Part shown: positions 9,121 through 17,823 of the stretch, in pieces
Numbering within the stretch: the stretch's first letter is position 1
Layout: each line of letters begins with the position of its first letter
NCBI GenBank assembly: GCA_003136255.1
Contig: PLDT01000289.1
Span: 1 to 64,000, forward strand
Reading direction: 5' to 3'
Length of the DNA: 64,000 nt
Origin: Palsa-504 sp003136255
GTDB taxonomy: Bacteria > Actinomycetota > Actinomycetes > Streptosporangiales > Streptosporangiaceae
Notes under the pieces: generated by a model
The model's database searches: none
What the model saw: the letters and a program-made list of their open reading frames with translations, nothing else
What the model was told of the DNA's origin: nothing
Position numbers and translations under genes: made by a program

Positions 9121-9736
9121 TGTCCCGGGGCAGCGCGTCCGCGGCGAGCAGCCGCGGCAGCAACTCCGGTTCTATGGTCAGAGCCCGGAAGGTCAGCGCC
9201 ACGGTGACGTCGTGATCGGGCCGGTGCACGATCTCGATCTCGTCCCCGGCCTGGATCGGGCCCGGCTCGATCACCCGCAAGTACGTGCCGGGCCGGGCGG
9301 CCAGCGTGAACCGCTTGATCCAGCCGGCCAGTGCCAGCCAGCCCTGGAACGTCCCGCACGGGACCCGCGGCAGGGACGCCTCCAGGACCACGGCCTGGCC
9401 GATCCGCCAGCGCTCGCCGATCAGCGCGCCGTTGACGTCGGCGCCCTCGGTGGTGAGGTTCTCGCCGAACACCCCGTTCGGCAGCGGCCGGCCGAGCTCG
9501 GCCGCCCAGAAGTCCAGATCCTCCCGGGCGTAGGCGTAGACCGCCAGGTCGGGCCCGCCGTGGTTGCGCACGTCGTAGACGCGGTCCCCGGCCAGCCCGA
9601 CCAGGCCCATGCCCTTGGCCCGGGGCGCCTTGACCATGACCGGGCCCGCCACCGGCCGCTTGTCAATGCCGGTGAGCTTCATCGTCTTCCACGGGTTGTC
9701 CCGCGGCTGGCCGACGTTGACCGAGATGACCTTCAT
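9089..9736 (-). CDS. MOSC domain protein (YiiM-like)
   Basis: The product starts MKVISVNVGQPRDNP and carries a MOSC beta-barrel: LVGLAGDRVYDVRNHGGPDLAVYAYAREDLDFW, then GENLTTEGADVN and the region around the conserved Cys in RVPCGTFQGWL. MOSC proteins handle sulfur on molybdenum cofactor or reduce N-hydroxylated compounds in the YiiM branch, to which the length of 215 residues fits. The gene overlaps miaA tail to tail by 32 bases. It lies 20 bases after the amidohydrolase gene and may end that operon. Confidence 0.85.
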   Translation of the reverse strand: MKVISVNVGQPRDNPWKTMKLTGIDKRPVAGPVMVKAPRAKGMGLVGLAGDRVYDVRNHGGPDLAVYAYAREDLDFWAAELGRPLPNGVFGENLTTEGADVNGALIGERWRIGQAVVLEASLPRVPCGTFQGWLALAGWIKRFTLAARPGTYLRVIEPGPIQAGDEIEIVHRPDHDVTVALTFRALTIEPELLPRLLAADALPRDIKELARRRIA

Positions 9737-9756
9737 CTGACCATCACATCTGACTC

Positions 9757-10798
9757 TTACATCTGATTGGCGAGCCGGTAGGCGCGCTTGGCGTTGTCGG
9801 CGCAGAGCATCCGGGTCAGGCGCACCACGGTCCGTTCGGAATAATGGTCTTCCTCCAGCCCCGCGGTGAGCAAGCCCGACAGGGCGGTCCGGAACAGCGC
9901 CGCCGCCAGGTAGTACAGCTCTGGCAGCCCGAACGCGTCCGAGGAGTACAGGAATTTGCCGAACGGCGCGAGCTCCAGCGCCTCGGCCAGCAGGGCGGGA
10001 GCGCGGCGGCCCAGGTTGTGCGTGGCCAGGCCCGCGTCGACGTACACGTGCGGGAAGACCTGGGCCAGGTAGCCGGCCTCGCGGTGGTAGGGGTAGTTGT
10101 GCAGCAGCATGACCGGGGTCCCGGCCGGCTGGATCGCCCGCAGCAGCGGGGTGAGCAGCAGCGGGTTGCAGCGATGCAGGTCGACGTCGCTGTCTCCGTA
10201 GCCCACATGGAACTGCACCGGCAGCCCCAGGTCCACGCCGCACCAGATGAGGAACCGCTGCAGCGTCTCGTCGGCGATCCGGGGCGGGTCCGTCTGGGCC
10301 GCCAGCCAGCGCCCGGCGGCCGCCGTCACCTCGGCGTCGGACGGCCGCTCAGGGTTCAGGTCCAGCCCGGTCCGGTAGGCGGCGATGGACTTGACCCCCA
10401 CCACCCCGACCGCGGACGCCGTGCGGGCGGTAAGCGCGGAACGTACCGCGTCGGCGAAACCGGCCGCGCCGATCCCGGCCGCGACCACGTCCTCGGCCAC
10501 CCGCTCGAGCCGGACGATCTCATGCGCGGTCGCGCCCGCCAGCCCGCCGAGCTCGGCCGGGGAGGTGAGCGGCTCCGGGGTGAAGCCGGTGTCCACACAC
10601 AGCGCNNCACAAGCGGCGGAACGCGAATCCGGCCTGCGAGTCGAACATCGAGCCGCCCGGCCAGTGTTGGCTAGTACTGGTCGCGCCCTCGTTCAGCATC
10701 GACTCCAGCGTGGCCTGGTCCGCGTCGCGGACCAGCACCCCGTGACAGTGATGGTCGACCAGGGCCTGTTCCGCGACGCAGCCGAGCAGTTCCGGCAC
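9757..10798 (-). CDS. amidohydrolase (FluG/amidohydrolase_2 type), broken by an assembly gap
   Basis: The N-terminal part is VPELLGCVAEQALVDHHCHGVL, with the HxH metal motif (HCH) of amidohydrolases. After the gap at 10606-10607 the frame changes and the rest of a TIM barrel follows: LPVQFHVGYGDSDVDLH (His on strand), VMLLHNYPYHREAGYLAQVFPHVYVDAGLA, and FGKFLYSSDAFGLPELYY with the metal-type Asp. The start GTG 10798 is fixed by GGGAGGAG eight bases upstream. This family includes the N-terminal domain of fungal FluG and proteins near gamma-glutamylamide metabolism. The permease gene 46 bases upstream is probably in the same transcript, suggesting uptake and hydrolysis of an amino acid or amide. 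Confidence 0.8.
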
Positions 10799-10844
10799 GC
10801 TGTGTTTCTCCTCCCGCCTCCGGGGCTGTACCCCTTTGGCTCGG

Positions 10845-12243
10845 TCAGGATGCCTCGACCTGGGCCGGCACCTCGGCGGCCTCGCCNNGCCAGCCAGACG
10901 CCCGCCGTAATCGGGAACCACCTGCCGTCACCGGTCGGGTACGGCCATACGTTCCGGTACAGCGTGTAGCCGAGCACCACCAGGCCCGCGACCGGAATGA
11001 TGACCTGCCACATCGGCACCGCCAGCTTCCGCCGGACGAACACCAGCATGATGCAGCCGATCGAGGCCAGCACGTAGACGACCAGCAGGATCAGCGTGCC
11101 GATGGTGCCCGACCACAGAAAGCTGTCGAACGCGGTGGCGTGGAAGGCCGCCGTGTAGATGATGATGATCAGGGCCGACATGGCGGTGATCACCAGGGTC
11201 GCGTTGGCCGGCGTCCCCCAGCGCGAGCCCGCGCCGACCCCGCGCGCCCCGGCGGTGTCCCGCGACAGCGCGTACATCAGCCGCGCCGCCCCGACCGTGG
11301 AGGCCAGGCAGCAGCCGAACGCGCTGACCGTGGTGCCGAGCGTGATCACGTCGCCGACCCAGTGCCCGACGTAGGAGGCGCCCAGGTCGCCCAGCAGCGA
11401 CGGCGAGTTGCCGAAGTTGGTGACGTCGGCCTTGCTCGTGCCGAAGCCCATCATCTCGACCGCGGTCACGACTACGAAGTAGACGCCGCCGAATACCGCG
11501 ACGCCGAGGATCGCGCGCGGGATGTCGCGGGTTGGGCGCTTGGCCTCCTCGCCCAGGGTGGCCGCCGCCTCGAACCCGGCGAAGGACAAGAAGCCGAACA
11601 CCACGCCCAGGAATATCGCGGAGACGCCCGTGCCCGGCGTCGGCTGGAACACGCTCAGGGTGAAGTGCTCGTGGCCCGGCGCGTTCCCGGCCAGCAGCCG
11701 GACCAGGACCACCGCGGTGACGATCAGGATCAGCGCCACCGTGGTGCCCTCGACGCTCAGCAGCACGCTCGCGCCACGCCGGGCCGGGATCACGGCCAGC
11801 AGCAGCACCAGCGCCAGCACGACCGAGATCAGGATCCACGGCGCCCAGGTCGGCGGGTTCGGCCAGGCCCCGACCTCCTGCAGGAACGCGGTGCCGAAGA
11901 TGCCGGCCGCGCTCGCGGTGACCACCGCGTAGAACGTGTAGGTGCCGAGCAAGCCCCAGCCCGCGACCACCCCGGCCCGCGGACCGAGCGTCGCGCCGAC
12001 GAACGCGTAGGCCGAGCCGGAGTGGTGGAAGTACTGAGTCAGCCGGACGAAGGAGTAGGCCACGAGCAGCACGCCGACGGCGGCGATGAGGAAGGTCAGC
12101 GGCACCGCGCGGCCCGCGGTCTGGGCGCTGGCCTGCGGGTTGATGTTCGCGGCCATGCTCGGGGCCATGAGCGCGACCGACAGGCCGATCGCGGCCCAGA
12201 CCGACAGTGAACGCTTGAGCCCCCGCGTGCCCTCGACGGCCAT
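10845..12243 (-). CDS. APC-family amino acid/amine permease, gap near 3' end
   Basis: A polytopic membrane protein with about twelve hydrophobic helices. It begins TRGLKRSLSVWAAIGLSVALMAPSMAANINPQ, and has the APC-type FGFLSFAGFEAAATLGEEAKRPTRDIPRAI segment in the middle. ATG 12243 follows AAGGAGG, giving a very strong start. The gap at 10887-10888 falls after the last helix; beyond it a different frame gives GEAAEVPAQVEAS and a stop at 10845, which I take as the real end. It likely imports an amino acid, polyamine or similar amine using the proton gradient. The downstream amidohydrolase may act on the imported compound. Confidence 0.85.
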
Positions 12244-12463
12244 GTCCTCCTCCTTCACCGTTTTCCGTTCCCCATAGTGTCCCTCCGGCCCCGATGACAC
12301 GGAAGGGGCAAAAGGTACGAAACATCGATCAGGCCAGGCGTTTCTATTACCTGCCCGTGGTCACCGTGGTCTGACCGCGACTGTCCGGAAAAGCCCGGGT
12401 GAACCGTTTTGCCCAGTTGCGCGTCACACAGGGTAGGAGTCAGATGTCAGGGGGTGACCTACA

Positions 12464-13045
12464 GTGACTGGTGCCTACCCGGTGCTACACGTGGGTTCCT
12501 TCGGGTCCGCAGGTCCCGTCCAATCGACGCGTCCCCGGGTCCGTACGTTCCGCGGCATACCCGCGTCAGTGCCCGAAGCGCGCAGGTTCGTGGCCGAACT
12601 GCTGGCCGGCTGCCCGGCTCGCGAAGTCCTCATGACCTGCGTGTCCGAACTGTGCGCGAACGCCATCGCGCACGGCGGCTCGGGGAACGGCGGCATATTC
12701 ATTGTCGAGGTCGACCTGCCCGGGCCCGGTGTCGCCCGGATCGCGGTCACCGACGAGGGCGGCCCGTCCCTCCCGGTCGCCGGGTCCCTCGACCTGATGG
12801 CCGAGGGCGGCCGCGGCCTAGCCATGGTCGCCGCCTGCACCAGTCGCTGGGGCTACGCCGACGCCCACCCCGGCCGCACCGTCTGGGCCGAAGCCTGCTG
12901 GCCCGTCCCCGTCCCCATCCCTGCCCCCCGCCAGCCCTCCGCCCGTGAAGCCGCGCCCCGCCAGTCGTCCCGCCGTCGCCGCCTCCGGTTCCCCGGCTCC
13001 TCCCCGCTTCCCCCGGACGACCGTCCCCCCGATCCTGCTGCCTAA
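12464..13045 (+). CDS. anti-sigma-factor-type ATP-binding protein (HATPase_c_2)
   Basis: The 193-residue protein has the small GHKL ATPase fold of RsbW/SpoIIAB-like regulators: VRTFRGIPASVPEARRFVAELL, then the N-box MTCVSELCANAIAHG, the G1 box RIAVTDEGGPS and the G2 segment AEGGRGLAMVAA. Such proteins bind and may phosphorylate anti-anti-sigma factors or hold sigma factors; streptomycetes have dozens. The C-terminal 50 residues are Pro/Arg-rich and disordered. GTG 12464 is used. The last four bases overlap the convergent GntR gene. No sigma or antagonist gene is adjacent, so the partner is unknown. Confidence 0.8.
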   Translation: MTGAYPVLHVGSFGSAGPVQSTRPRVRTFRGIPASVPEARRFVAELLAGCPAREVLMTCVSELCANAIAHGGSGNGGIFIVEVDLPGPGVARIAVTDEGGPSLPVAGSLDLMAEGGRGLAMVAACTSRWGYADAHPGRTVWAEACWPVPVPIPAPRQPSAREAAPRQSSRRRRLRFPGSSPLPPDDRPPDPAA

Positions 13046-13773
13046 AAGTTCCACACCACCCGCCGGCCCAGGACGTCGGGGAATTTCCTCTCGGCATAGC
13101 GCTCGTACTCTCCGATGTGCTTGGCCATAGCCTCCTCAGCCGCACCGGGGTCTTTCCGCTCCAAGGCATCAAGGATGCCGCGATGCGCGCGCAGTATTGC
13201 CGTCCTGCGGTGTGCGGGATAGTCGATGCCCAGCATGGTGCCGTCAAGGATATCGGCGAGCGCATCTACCAGATAGCCGAAAAGTGCGTTGCCAGAAGAC
13301 CAGGCAATAATGTCGTGAAATCTTTTATTTGCTTCCAGGAACGTGGCCTGGTCATCGAGGCCCGCTTCCATCGCTTTGACCGTGTCTGACAGTTCAGCAA
13401 GAGATTCAGCCGTCATCCGCTCCGCCGCGAGCCTCGCCATCGTCGGTTCCAGCGCGACGCGCGCCTCCGCGACCACGCGGTATGGTGCGTCGGCGAATTG
13501 CAGCAGCAACATGAGCGACGTCGCCAGGCTGGTGGCCTCGGGCCGTTCGACGACCGGCCCACCGCCCGGGCCTGGCTTCAGCGAAATGATGCCCTGGAGC
13601 TCCAGAAATCGGAGCGACTCACGTAGCGTCCCGCGGCCGACCTGATATTCCTCGAGCATGACGCGTTCGGGGGGAAGCTTGTCGCCGGCCCCGAGTGACA
13701 GCCGGTCGATGTCGCGGACAATACGCCGCGCCACGATCATTGCCGTCTTCGGCCCGTGGGACTCGTTTGCCAT
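13042..13773 (-). CDS. GntR/FadR-family transcriptional regulator
   Basis: An N-terminal winged helix (IVRDIDRLSLGAGDKLPPERVMLEEYQVGRGTLRESLRFLELQGIISLKPGPGGGPVV) is followed by an all-helical FCD ligand domain. That domain has VVAEARVALEPTMARLAAER, NKRFHDIIAWSSGN and IDYPAHRRTAILRAHRGILDALER, where Asp/His residues usually bind metal or a carboxylate effector. ATG 13773 with GAGAGG upstream is chosen over longer frames. It opens the catabolic island and probably represses it until an acyl-CoA or acid effector binds. A paralogue sharing the LKPGPxGGPVV stretch lies at 25493. The element at 13830-13841 sits just upstream and may be its own operator. Confidence 0.85.
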   Translation of the reverse strand: MANESHGPKTAMIVARRIVRDIDRLSLGAGDKLPPERVMLEEYQVGRGTLRESLRFLELQGIISLKPGPGGGPVVERPEATSLATSLMLLLQFADAPYRVVAEARVALEPTMARLAAERMTAESLAELSDTVKAMEAGLDDQATFLEANKRFHDIIAWSSGNALFGYLVDALADILDGTMLGIDYPAHRRTAILRAHRGILDALERKDPGAAEEAMAKHIGEYERYAERKFPDVLGRRVVWNF

Positions 13774-13829
13774 ACCGGTCAATCCTCTCGTTGGCACCGG
13801 AAGGCCCGGGAGCCCGCTTTCCGGCAACA

Positions 13830-13841
13830 ATGATAATGATA
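13830..13841 (-). promoter_or_regulatory. operator-like element TATCATTATCAT, copy 1
   Basis: On the minus strand this reads TATCATTATCAT, about 57 bases before the GntR start. The same twelve bases recur before the thiolase gene (22082-22093), and a close variant lies before the crotonase gene (16994-17005). In such GC-rich DNA, shared AT-rich 12-mers at promoters suggest a common regulator or a -10 element. Confidence 0.45.
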
Positions 13842-13991
13842 CGTCATTCCGAGGGTCTGGCTTGGAGGCTGCCCGCGAGGCAGGAAACGGGCATCTGAGC
13901 TGTGATCATCTCAGATCGGTGATCGCGCAGCCGGGCAGTCTGGCTCTGCGCATGGGTCGGCGTGTCGGCCGGGAGATGGGCTGGCGTGATA

Positions 13992-15653
13992 TCAGCGGTC
14001 GGCGGCTGACATCCGGTCGTGGGTGTCAGCGGTGATTCCGCTATCGCGCAGCACCGCCTTGCGCACCTTTTCCGAGGGTGTCTTCGGCAGGGCGTCGACA
14101 AACCGCACGAAACGCGGAATCGCGAAGCCCGGGATCTTGCCTTGGCAGAAATCCCAGAGCTCGTCCGCGCTGAGCGGCCCGCTGGCTACCACCACGGCCA
14201 GCACCTCGTCCTCGCCGGCATCGACGTCGGCCGGCACGCCGATGACCGCGCATTCCGTCACCGCCGCGTGGCCAAGCAGGGCCTGCTCGACCTCATAGGA
14301 GCTGATGTTCTCACCGCGCCGGCGCAGCGCGTCCTTGTACCGGTCGACGAAGTAATACCAGCCGTCCTCGTCGCGTCGCAGCGCATCGCCGGTGTGGAAC
14401 CACAGATTGCGCCACGCCTTGACGGTCTTCTCCGGCATGCCGTAGTAGCCGAGGCTGCACGTCCACGGGTGCTTGTACCGCACGACGAGTTCGCCGATCT
14501 CTCCCGTCGGCACCTCGCGGTCGGTCTCCGGGTCCACCAGCCTGATCTCGAACCAGTCCGAGGCGACCAGGCCGGCCGCGCCGGGCGGCCGGATCTCGCC
14601 GTACGGCGAGAGGATGGGCGCGCACGTCTCGGTGAGCCCGAAGGCGTCGACGAACGCCTCGATATCGAAACGGGCCATGAACTGCTTCAACACCGACGAC
14701 GCGGTCGGTGCGGCGTATACGCAGCGCAGCGAGTTGTCGGTGTCGTCCGGCCTGGGGGTGGCCTTCCAGACGAAATCCATCATCACGCCGATCAGGTTGG
14801 TGACCGTCACGTTGTTCGCGCGCAGATGGTCGACCCAGCGGCTGGCGCTGAACTTCGACCGCACCACGACGGCCGCGCCCGCGACGAACGCCGGGTACGC
14901 CGCCATGAACTGCGCGTTGCCATGGAACAGCGGCGTGCAGGTCAGGTAGGTATCGTCGGGCGTCAACCGGGTCAGGGACATGACCTCCTGGCCGAAGAAG
15001 TACATCTGGGCGTGCGGCATCGCCACGCCCTTGGACGGGCCGGTGGTACCGGACGTGAAGAAGATCGAGGCCAAGCTGGTCGGATCCGGATCGGGCCACG
15101 ACCGGGTGAGCGTGCCCTGCACCAGTTCGTCCCAGCGCGACGCCTGCCAGCCGTTCGCGCGGAGCAGCTCGATAGCCGCCTCGGCCGAACCGGTGTCGAT
15201 GATCCAGAACTTCTCGATCTGACGCGCGGACGGTTCGACCGCCACGAACCGGTCGGCGAAGACATCGTCGATGACCGCCCACCGCGGCTGGACGGTCACG
15301 ATCTGGTGCCGCAGAAATTCGCCCTCGTAGGCCGTGTTGATCGGGACCTCCACGAACCCGCCGATCGCGGTCCCGAGCCAGCTGCGCACAAACCGGGACG
15401 AGTTGGCCGCCATGATCAGCACGCGATCACCCGCGACCGCGCCGGCCTCGTGCCACCCGGTGGCGACCCGCTCGGCGTCGGCCAGCACCTGGGCGTAGGT
15501 CCACTGTCCGCCCTCCTCGGGCGTGATCAGGCACGTCGCGGTCGGCCGCTCGGCCGCGTGGCGCCGCAGCACCGTGGCCAGGCTCCAGTCACCCGGGTCG
15601 GCGAAGGCCGGATGCAGATCCTTATATTCGCGCGTCATCGTGTCCATTCCCAT
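13992..15653 (-). CDS. ATP-dependent acyl-CoA synthetase (CaiC-like)
   Basis: The 553-residue ANL-family ligase activates a carboxylic acid as an acyl-adenylate and then as the CoA thioester. Signatures seen are the P-loop SIFFTSGTTGPSKGVAMPH, the aromatic/acid motif DAFGLTET, LWFHTGDALRRDEDGWYYFVDRYKDALRRRGENIS, and the terminal catalytic Lys in LPKTPSEKVRKAVLR. The overall look is of the crotonobetaine/carnitine-CoA ligase branch. It lies four bases after the acyl-CoA dehydrogenase gene, so the two form one operon: activation, then alpha-beta desaturation. The true acid is probably an alicyclic or branched ring-opening product; that is inference from context. Confidence 0.9.
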   Translation of the reverse strand: MGMDTMTREYKDLHPAFADPGDWSLATVLRRHAAERPTATCLITPEEGGQWTYAQVLADAERVATGWHEAGAVAGDRVLIMAANSSRFVRSWLGTAIGGFVEVPINTAYEGEFLRHQIVTVQPRWAVIDDVFADRFVAVEPSARQIEKFWIIDTGSAEAAIELLRANGWQASRWDELVQGTLTRSWPDPDPTSLASIFFTSGTTGPSKGVAMPHAQMYFFGQEVMSLTRLTPDDTYLTCTPLFHGNAQFMAAYPAFVAGAAVVVRSKFSASRWVDHLRANNVTVTNLIGVMMDFVWKATPRPDDTDNSLRCVYAAPTASSVLKQFMARFDIEAFVDAFGLTETCAPILSPYGEIRPPGAAGLVASDWFEIRLVDPETDREVPTGEIGELVVRYKHPWTCSLGYYGMPEKTVKAWRNLWFHTGDALRRDEDGWYYFVDRYKDALRRRGENISSYEVEQALLGHAAVTECAVIGVPADVDAGEDEVLAVVVASGPLSADELWDFCQGKIPGFAIPRFVRFVDALPKTPSEKVRKAVLRDSGITADTHDRMSAADR

Positions 15654-15657
15654 CGGC

Positions 15658-16827
15658 CTAGTACGAGCGCGGCAGTCCGAGAACCTTCTCGGCCAGGTAG
15701 GCGAGGATGAGCTCGTTGGAGATCGGGGCGATGCGCTGAACGCGCGCCTCGCGCCAGTAGCGCTCGACGTGGTACTCGTTCGTGTAGCCGTAGCCGCCGT
15801 GGAACTGCATGGCGCGGTCGGTCGCCTCGAAGGCCCAGGTCGACGCCAGCAGTTTCGCCTCGTTGGCCTCCTTGGCGCAGGGCATGTCGTTGTCGTACAG
15901 CCAGGCCGCCTTGCGGATGAGCAACTCCACCGCGTCGAGCTTGGCCAGCGACTCGGCCAGCGGGAACTGGACGCCCTGGTTCATGCCGATCGGGCGGCCG
16001 AAGACGTGGCGCTGCTTGGCGTACTCCACCACCCGGCGCAGCGCTACCCGCCCCATGCCGAGACAGCCTCCGGCAACGATGATGCGCTCGGCGTTCAGCC
16101 CCGCGAGGAGGTACTTGAAGCCGCGGCCCTCCTCGCCGATCCGGTCCTCGTCCGGAATGAACAGGTTGTCGATGAACAGCGTGTTCGTCGAGATCGCGTT
16201 GCGGCCGAGCTTCGGTATCGGCTGAACCCTGATGTGCGCCGGATCCATCGCCGGGAAGAACAAAGTCATGCCGTCGGTCGTCTTCGCCCCGGCTGAACGT
16301 GCCGCCGTGCGGGTGATCAGCAGCAGGCGCTCGGCCTGCTCGGCCCGTGAGATGAAGACCTTCTGGCCGTTGACCAGGTAGCCGCCGGGCACTTTCTCGG
16401 CAAAGGTGGTGATGCTGGTCGTGTCCGTGCCCGCGTCCGGTTCGGTGATGCCGAAGGACACCTGCAGGTTGCCCTCGGCCGCCGGCCGCAGGAAGCGCTC
16501 GCGCTGCTCTTCCGTGCCGTACTTGACGATCGGCTCGAGGCCGAACAAAGGGACCTGGACGGTGGTCCCCGCGTTGAGCGCCCCGCCGCTGCCGGTGACC
16601 TCCTCAAGCAGCAACGCCGCCTGCTGGACGCCGGCGCCGCCGCCGCCGTACTTCTCCGGGATGCACATGCCGAGCCAGCCGGCCTGCGCCATGGCCTGGT
16701 GGAAGTCCCACGGGAACTCGTGGTCCAGGTCGTGCCGCATCCAGTACTCGTCAGGAAACTTCGACAGCACCTGGCGCAGCGACATGCGGATTTCCCGCTC
16801 GTCGTCCGCGCTCATCATCTCGATCAC
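15658..16827 (-). CDS. acyl-CoA dehydrogenase (IVD-type catalytic Glu)
   Basis: A 389-residue FAD enzyme with the ITEPDAGTDTTS flavin-binding segment, GFKYLLAGLNAERIIVAGGCLGMG, and the terminal FHGGYGYTNEYHVERYWREAR. Most family members carry the catalytic base in an IYEGTxEI stretch. Here that position reads RIAPISNEL, without the Glu. A Glu instead sits in LNAERIIVAGG, aligned by eye with the isovaleryl-CoA dehydrogenase base (helix G). So the enzyme is probably active with a relocated base, which is associated with branched or cyclic substrates. It precedes the CoA ligase in one operon. GTG 16827 follows CGGGAG. Confidence 0.88.
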   Translation of the reverse strand: MIEMMSADDEREIRMSLRQVLSKFPDEYWMRHDLDHEFPWDFHQAMAQAGWLGMCIPEKYGGGGAGVQQAALLLEEVTGSGGALNAGTTVQVPLFGLEPIVKYGTEEQRERFLRPAAEGNLQVSFGITEPDAGTDTTSITTFAEKVPGGYLVNGQKVFISRAEQAERLLLITRTAARSAGAKTTDGMTLFFPAMDPAHIRVQPIPKLGRNAISTNTLFIDNLFIPDEDRIGEEGRGFKYLLAGLNAERIIVAGGCLGMGRVALRRVVEYAKQRHVFGRPIGMNQGVQFPLAESLAKLDAVELLIRKAAWLYDNDMPCAKEANEAKLLASTWAFEATDRAMQFHGGYGYTNEYHVERYWREARVQRIAPISNELILAYLAEKVLGLPRSY

Positions 16828-16865
16828 ACGGGGCTCCCGGTACTAGCGGATCGCATATTCATGCC

Positions 16866-16883
16866 TATCATTCATATCATATG
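16866..16883 (-). promoter_or_regulatory. AT-rich operator/promoter element of the dehydrogenase operon
   Basis: An AT-rich run containing CTATCATTCATATCAT lies 40-55 bases before the acyl-CoA dehydrogenase start, in otherwise GC-rich DNA. Its spacing and repeated ATCAT units resemble the elements at 16994, 22082 and 13830. Confidence 0.35.
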
Positions 16884-16993
16884 GGCCCGGCCTCAGATAG
16901 CAATGCCTAATGCTCGCCGGTCCGGGGGTGCCGGCCAGTGCCGGGGAGCGGGCGCCGCCGCGTCAGGCTGATCATTGACCTAGAACGATGCAT

Positions 16994-17005
16994 ACCATTA
17001 TCATC
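16994..17005 (+). promoter_or_regulatory. operator-like element, variant ACCATTATCATC
   Basis: This ends six bases before the GTG of the crotonase gene and shares CATTATCAT with two other island promoters. No ribosome site is seen before that GTG. If the TATCAT part acts as a -10 box the transcript could be leaderless, which is common in actinobacteria. Confidence 0.4.
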
Positions 17006-17010
17006 GGTTC

Positions 17011-17793
17011 GTGCCCGATGCCGATACATCCCCGGCCATCCTGGTCGAGACTCAGGGTGACGCCCTGTGGATCCGGTTGAACCGGCCGCGCCGCCGCAAT
17101 GCCTACGATGCCGAGATGGCCGGCCTGATCGTCGACGCCTTGCAGGGGGCGAACACCTTCCGGTCCGTGGTCATCACCGGCGTGCAGCGAAGCTTCTGCG
17201 CCGGCGGGTCGTTGTCGACGTTGGGCGCGCCGACCCCCGGAGGCCTGCGCGGCCTGTACGCGGCCTCGCTGCGCATGTTCGACGCGATCCGCTCCTGCCC
17301 GCGGCCGGTCATCGCCGCCGTCAACGGCGCCGCCGCGGGCGGCGGCAACGAGCTTGTGGTCGCGTGCGACCTGGCCATCGCCGCGCGCTCGGCGACGTTC
17401 GGCCAAACCGGCCCTCGGGTCGGCAGCGCGCCGGTGACCGGGGCCACGAACGTGATGTCGGTGCAGATCGGCGAGAAGCGCGCGAAGGAACTCAGCTTCT
17501 TGTGCCGCCGCTACACCGCCGAGCAGGCGCTGGACATGGGACTGGTGAACAAGGTCGTCGACGATGACGAGCTTGACGAGCAGGTGCGGAGTTGGTGCGC
17601 GGAGATCACCGCGCTCAGCCCCCGCTACCTGGAGATCGCGAAGGTCAGCTCCAACATCTGGTGGAACAGCGCCCGCGACTCCTTCACGAACGGTCTTGGC
17701 ATGCTCATCCAGGCGATCGGAAGCGACGACATGGTGGAGGGGGCCAATGCCTTCCTCCAGAAGCGGCCGCCGAAGTTCGAGCTTCATGAATAG
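17011..17793 (+). CDS. crotonase-family protein, MenB/BadI-like
   Basis: A 260-residue crotonase with the oxyanion segments FCAGGS and NGAAAGGGNELV. The block ATFGQTGPRVGS...GEKRAKELSFLCRRYTAEQALDMGLVNKVV is typical of the MenB/BadI branch (naphthoate synthase; 2-ketocyclohexanecarboxyl-CoA ring-opening hydrolase). The loop after GS differs: where BadI has the Asp and Tyr of GSVDPGYG this protein has GSAPVTGA, and FCxGGD has become FCAGGS. The reaction may thus be a related carbon-carbon cleavage or hydration on a cyclic beta-keto thioester. It heads a run with a CitE-like lyase 30 bases downstream and a MaoC gene after that. Confidence 0.8.
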   Translation: MPDADTSPAILVETQGDALWIRLNRPRRRNAYDAEMAGLIVDALQGANTFRSVVITGVQRSFCAGGSLSTLGAPTPGGLRGLYAASLRMFDAIRSCPRPVIAAVNGAAAGGGNELVVACDLAIAARSATFGQTGPRVGSAPVTGATNVMSVQIGEKRAKELSFLCRRYTAEQALDMGLVNKVVDDDELDEQVRSWCAEITALSPRYLEIAKVSSNIWWNSARDSFTNGLGMLIQAIGSDDMVEGANAFLQKRPPKFELHE

Positions 17794-17823
17794 CCAGCTG
17801 ATCAAGGGAGGTGGGCCCTGCCC

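Noticed and set aside
11140..12210. Long open frame opposite the permease
   Set aside because: Its product is Arg/Asp/Gln-rich low-complexity sequence typical of antisense frames in GC-rich DNA; the permease frame has clear helices and a ribosome site.
14019..15710. Long open frame opposite the CoA ligase
   Set aside because: No family features; the ligase on the other strand has all its motifs.
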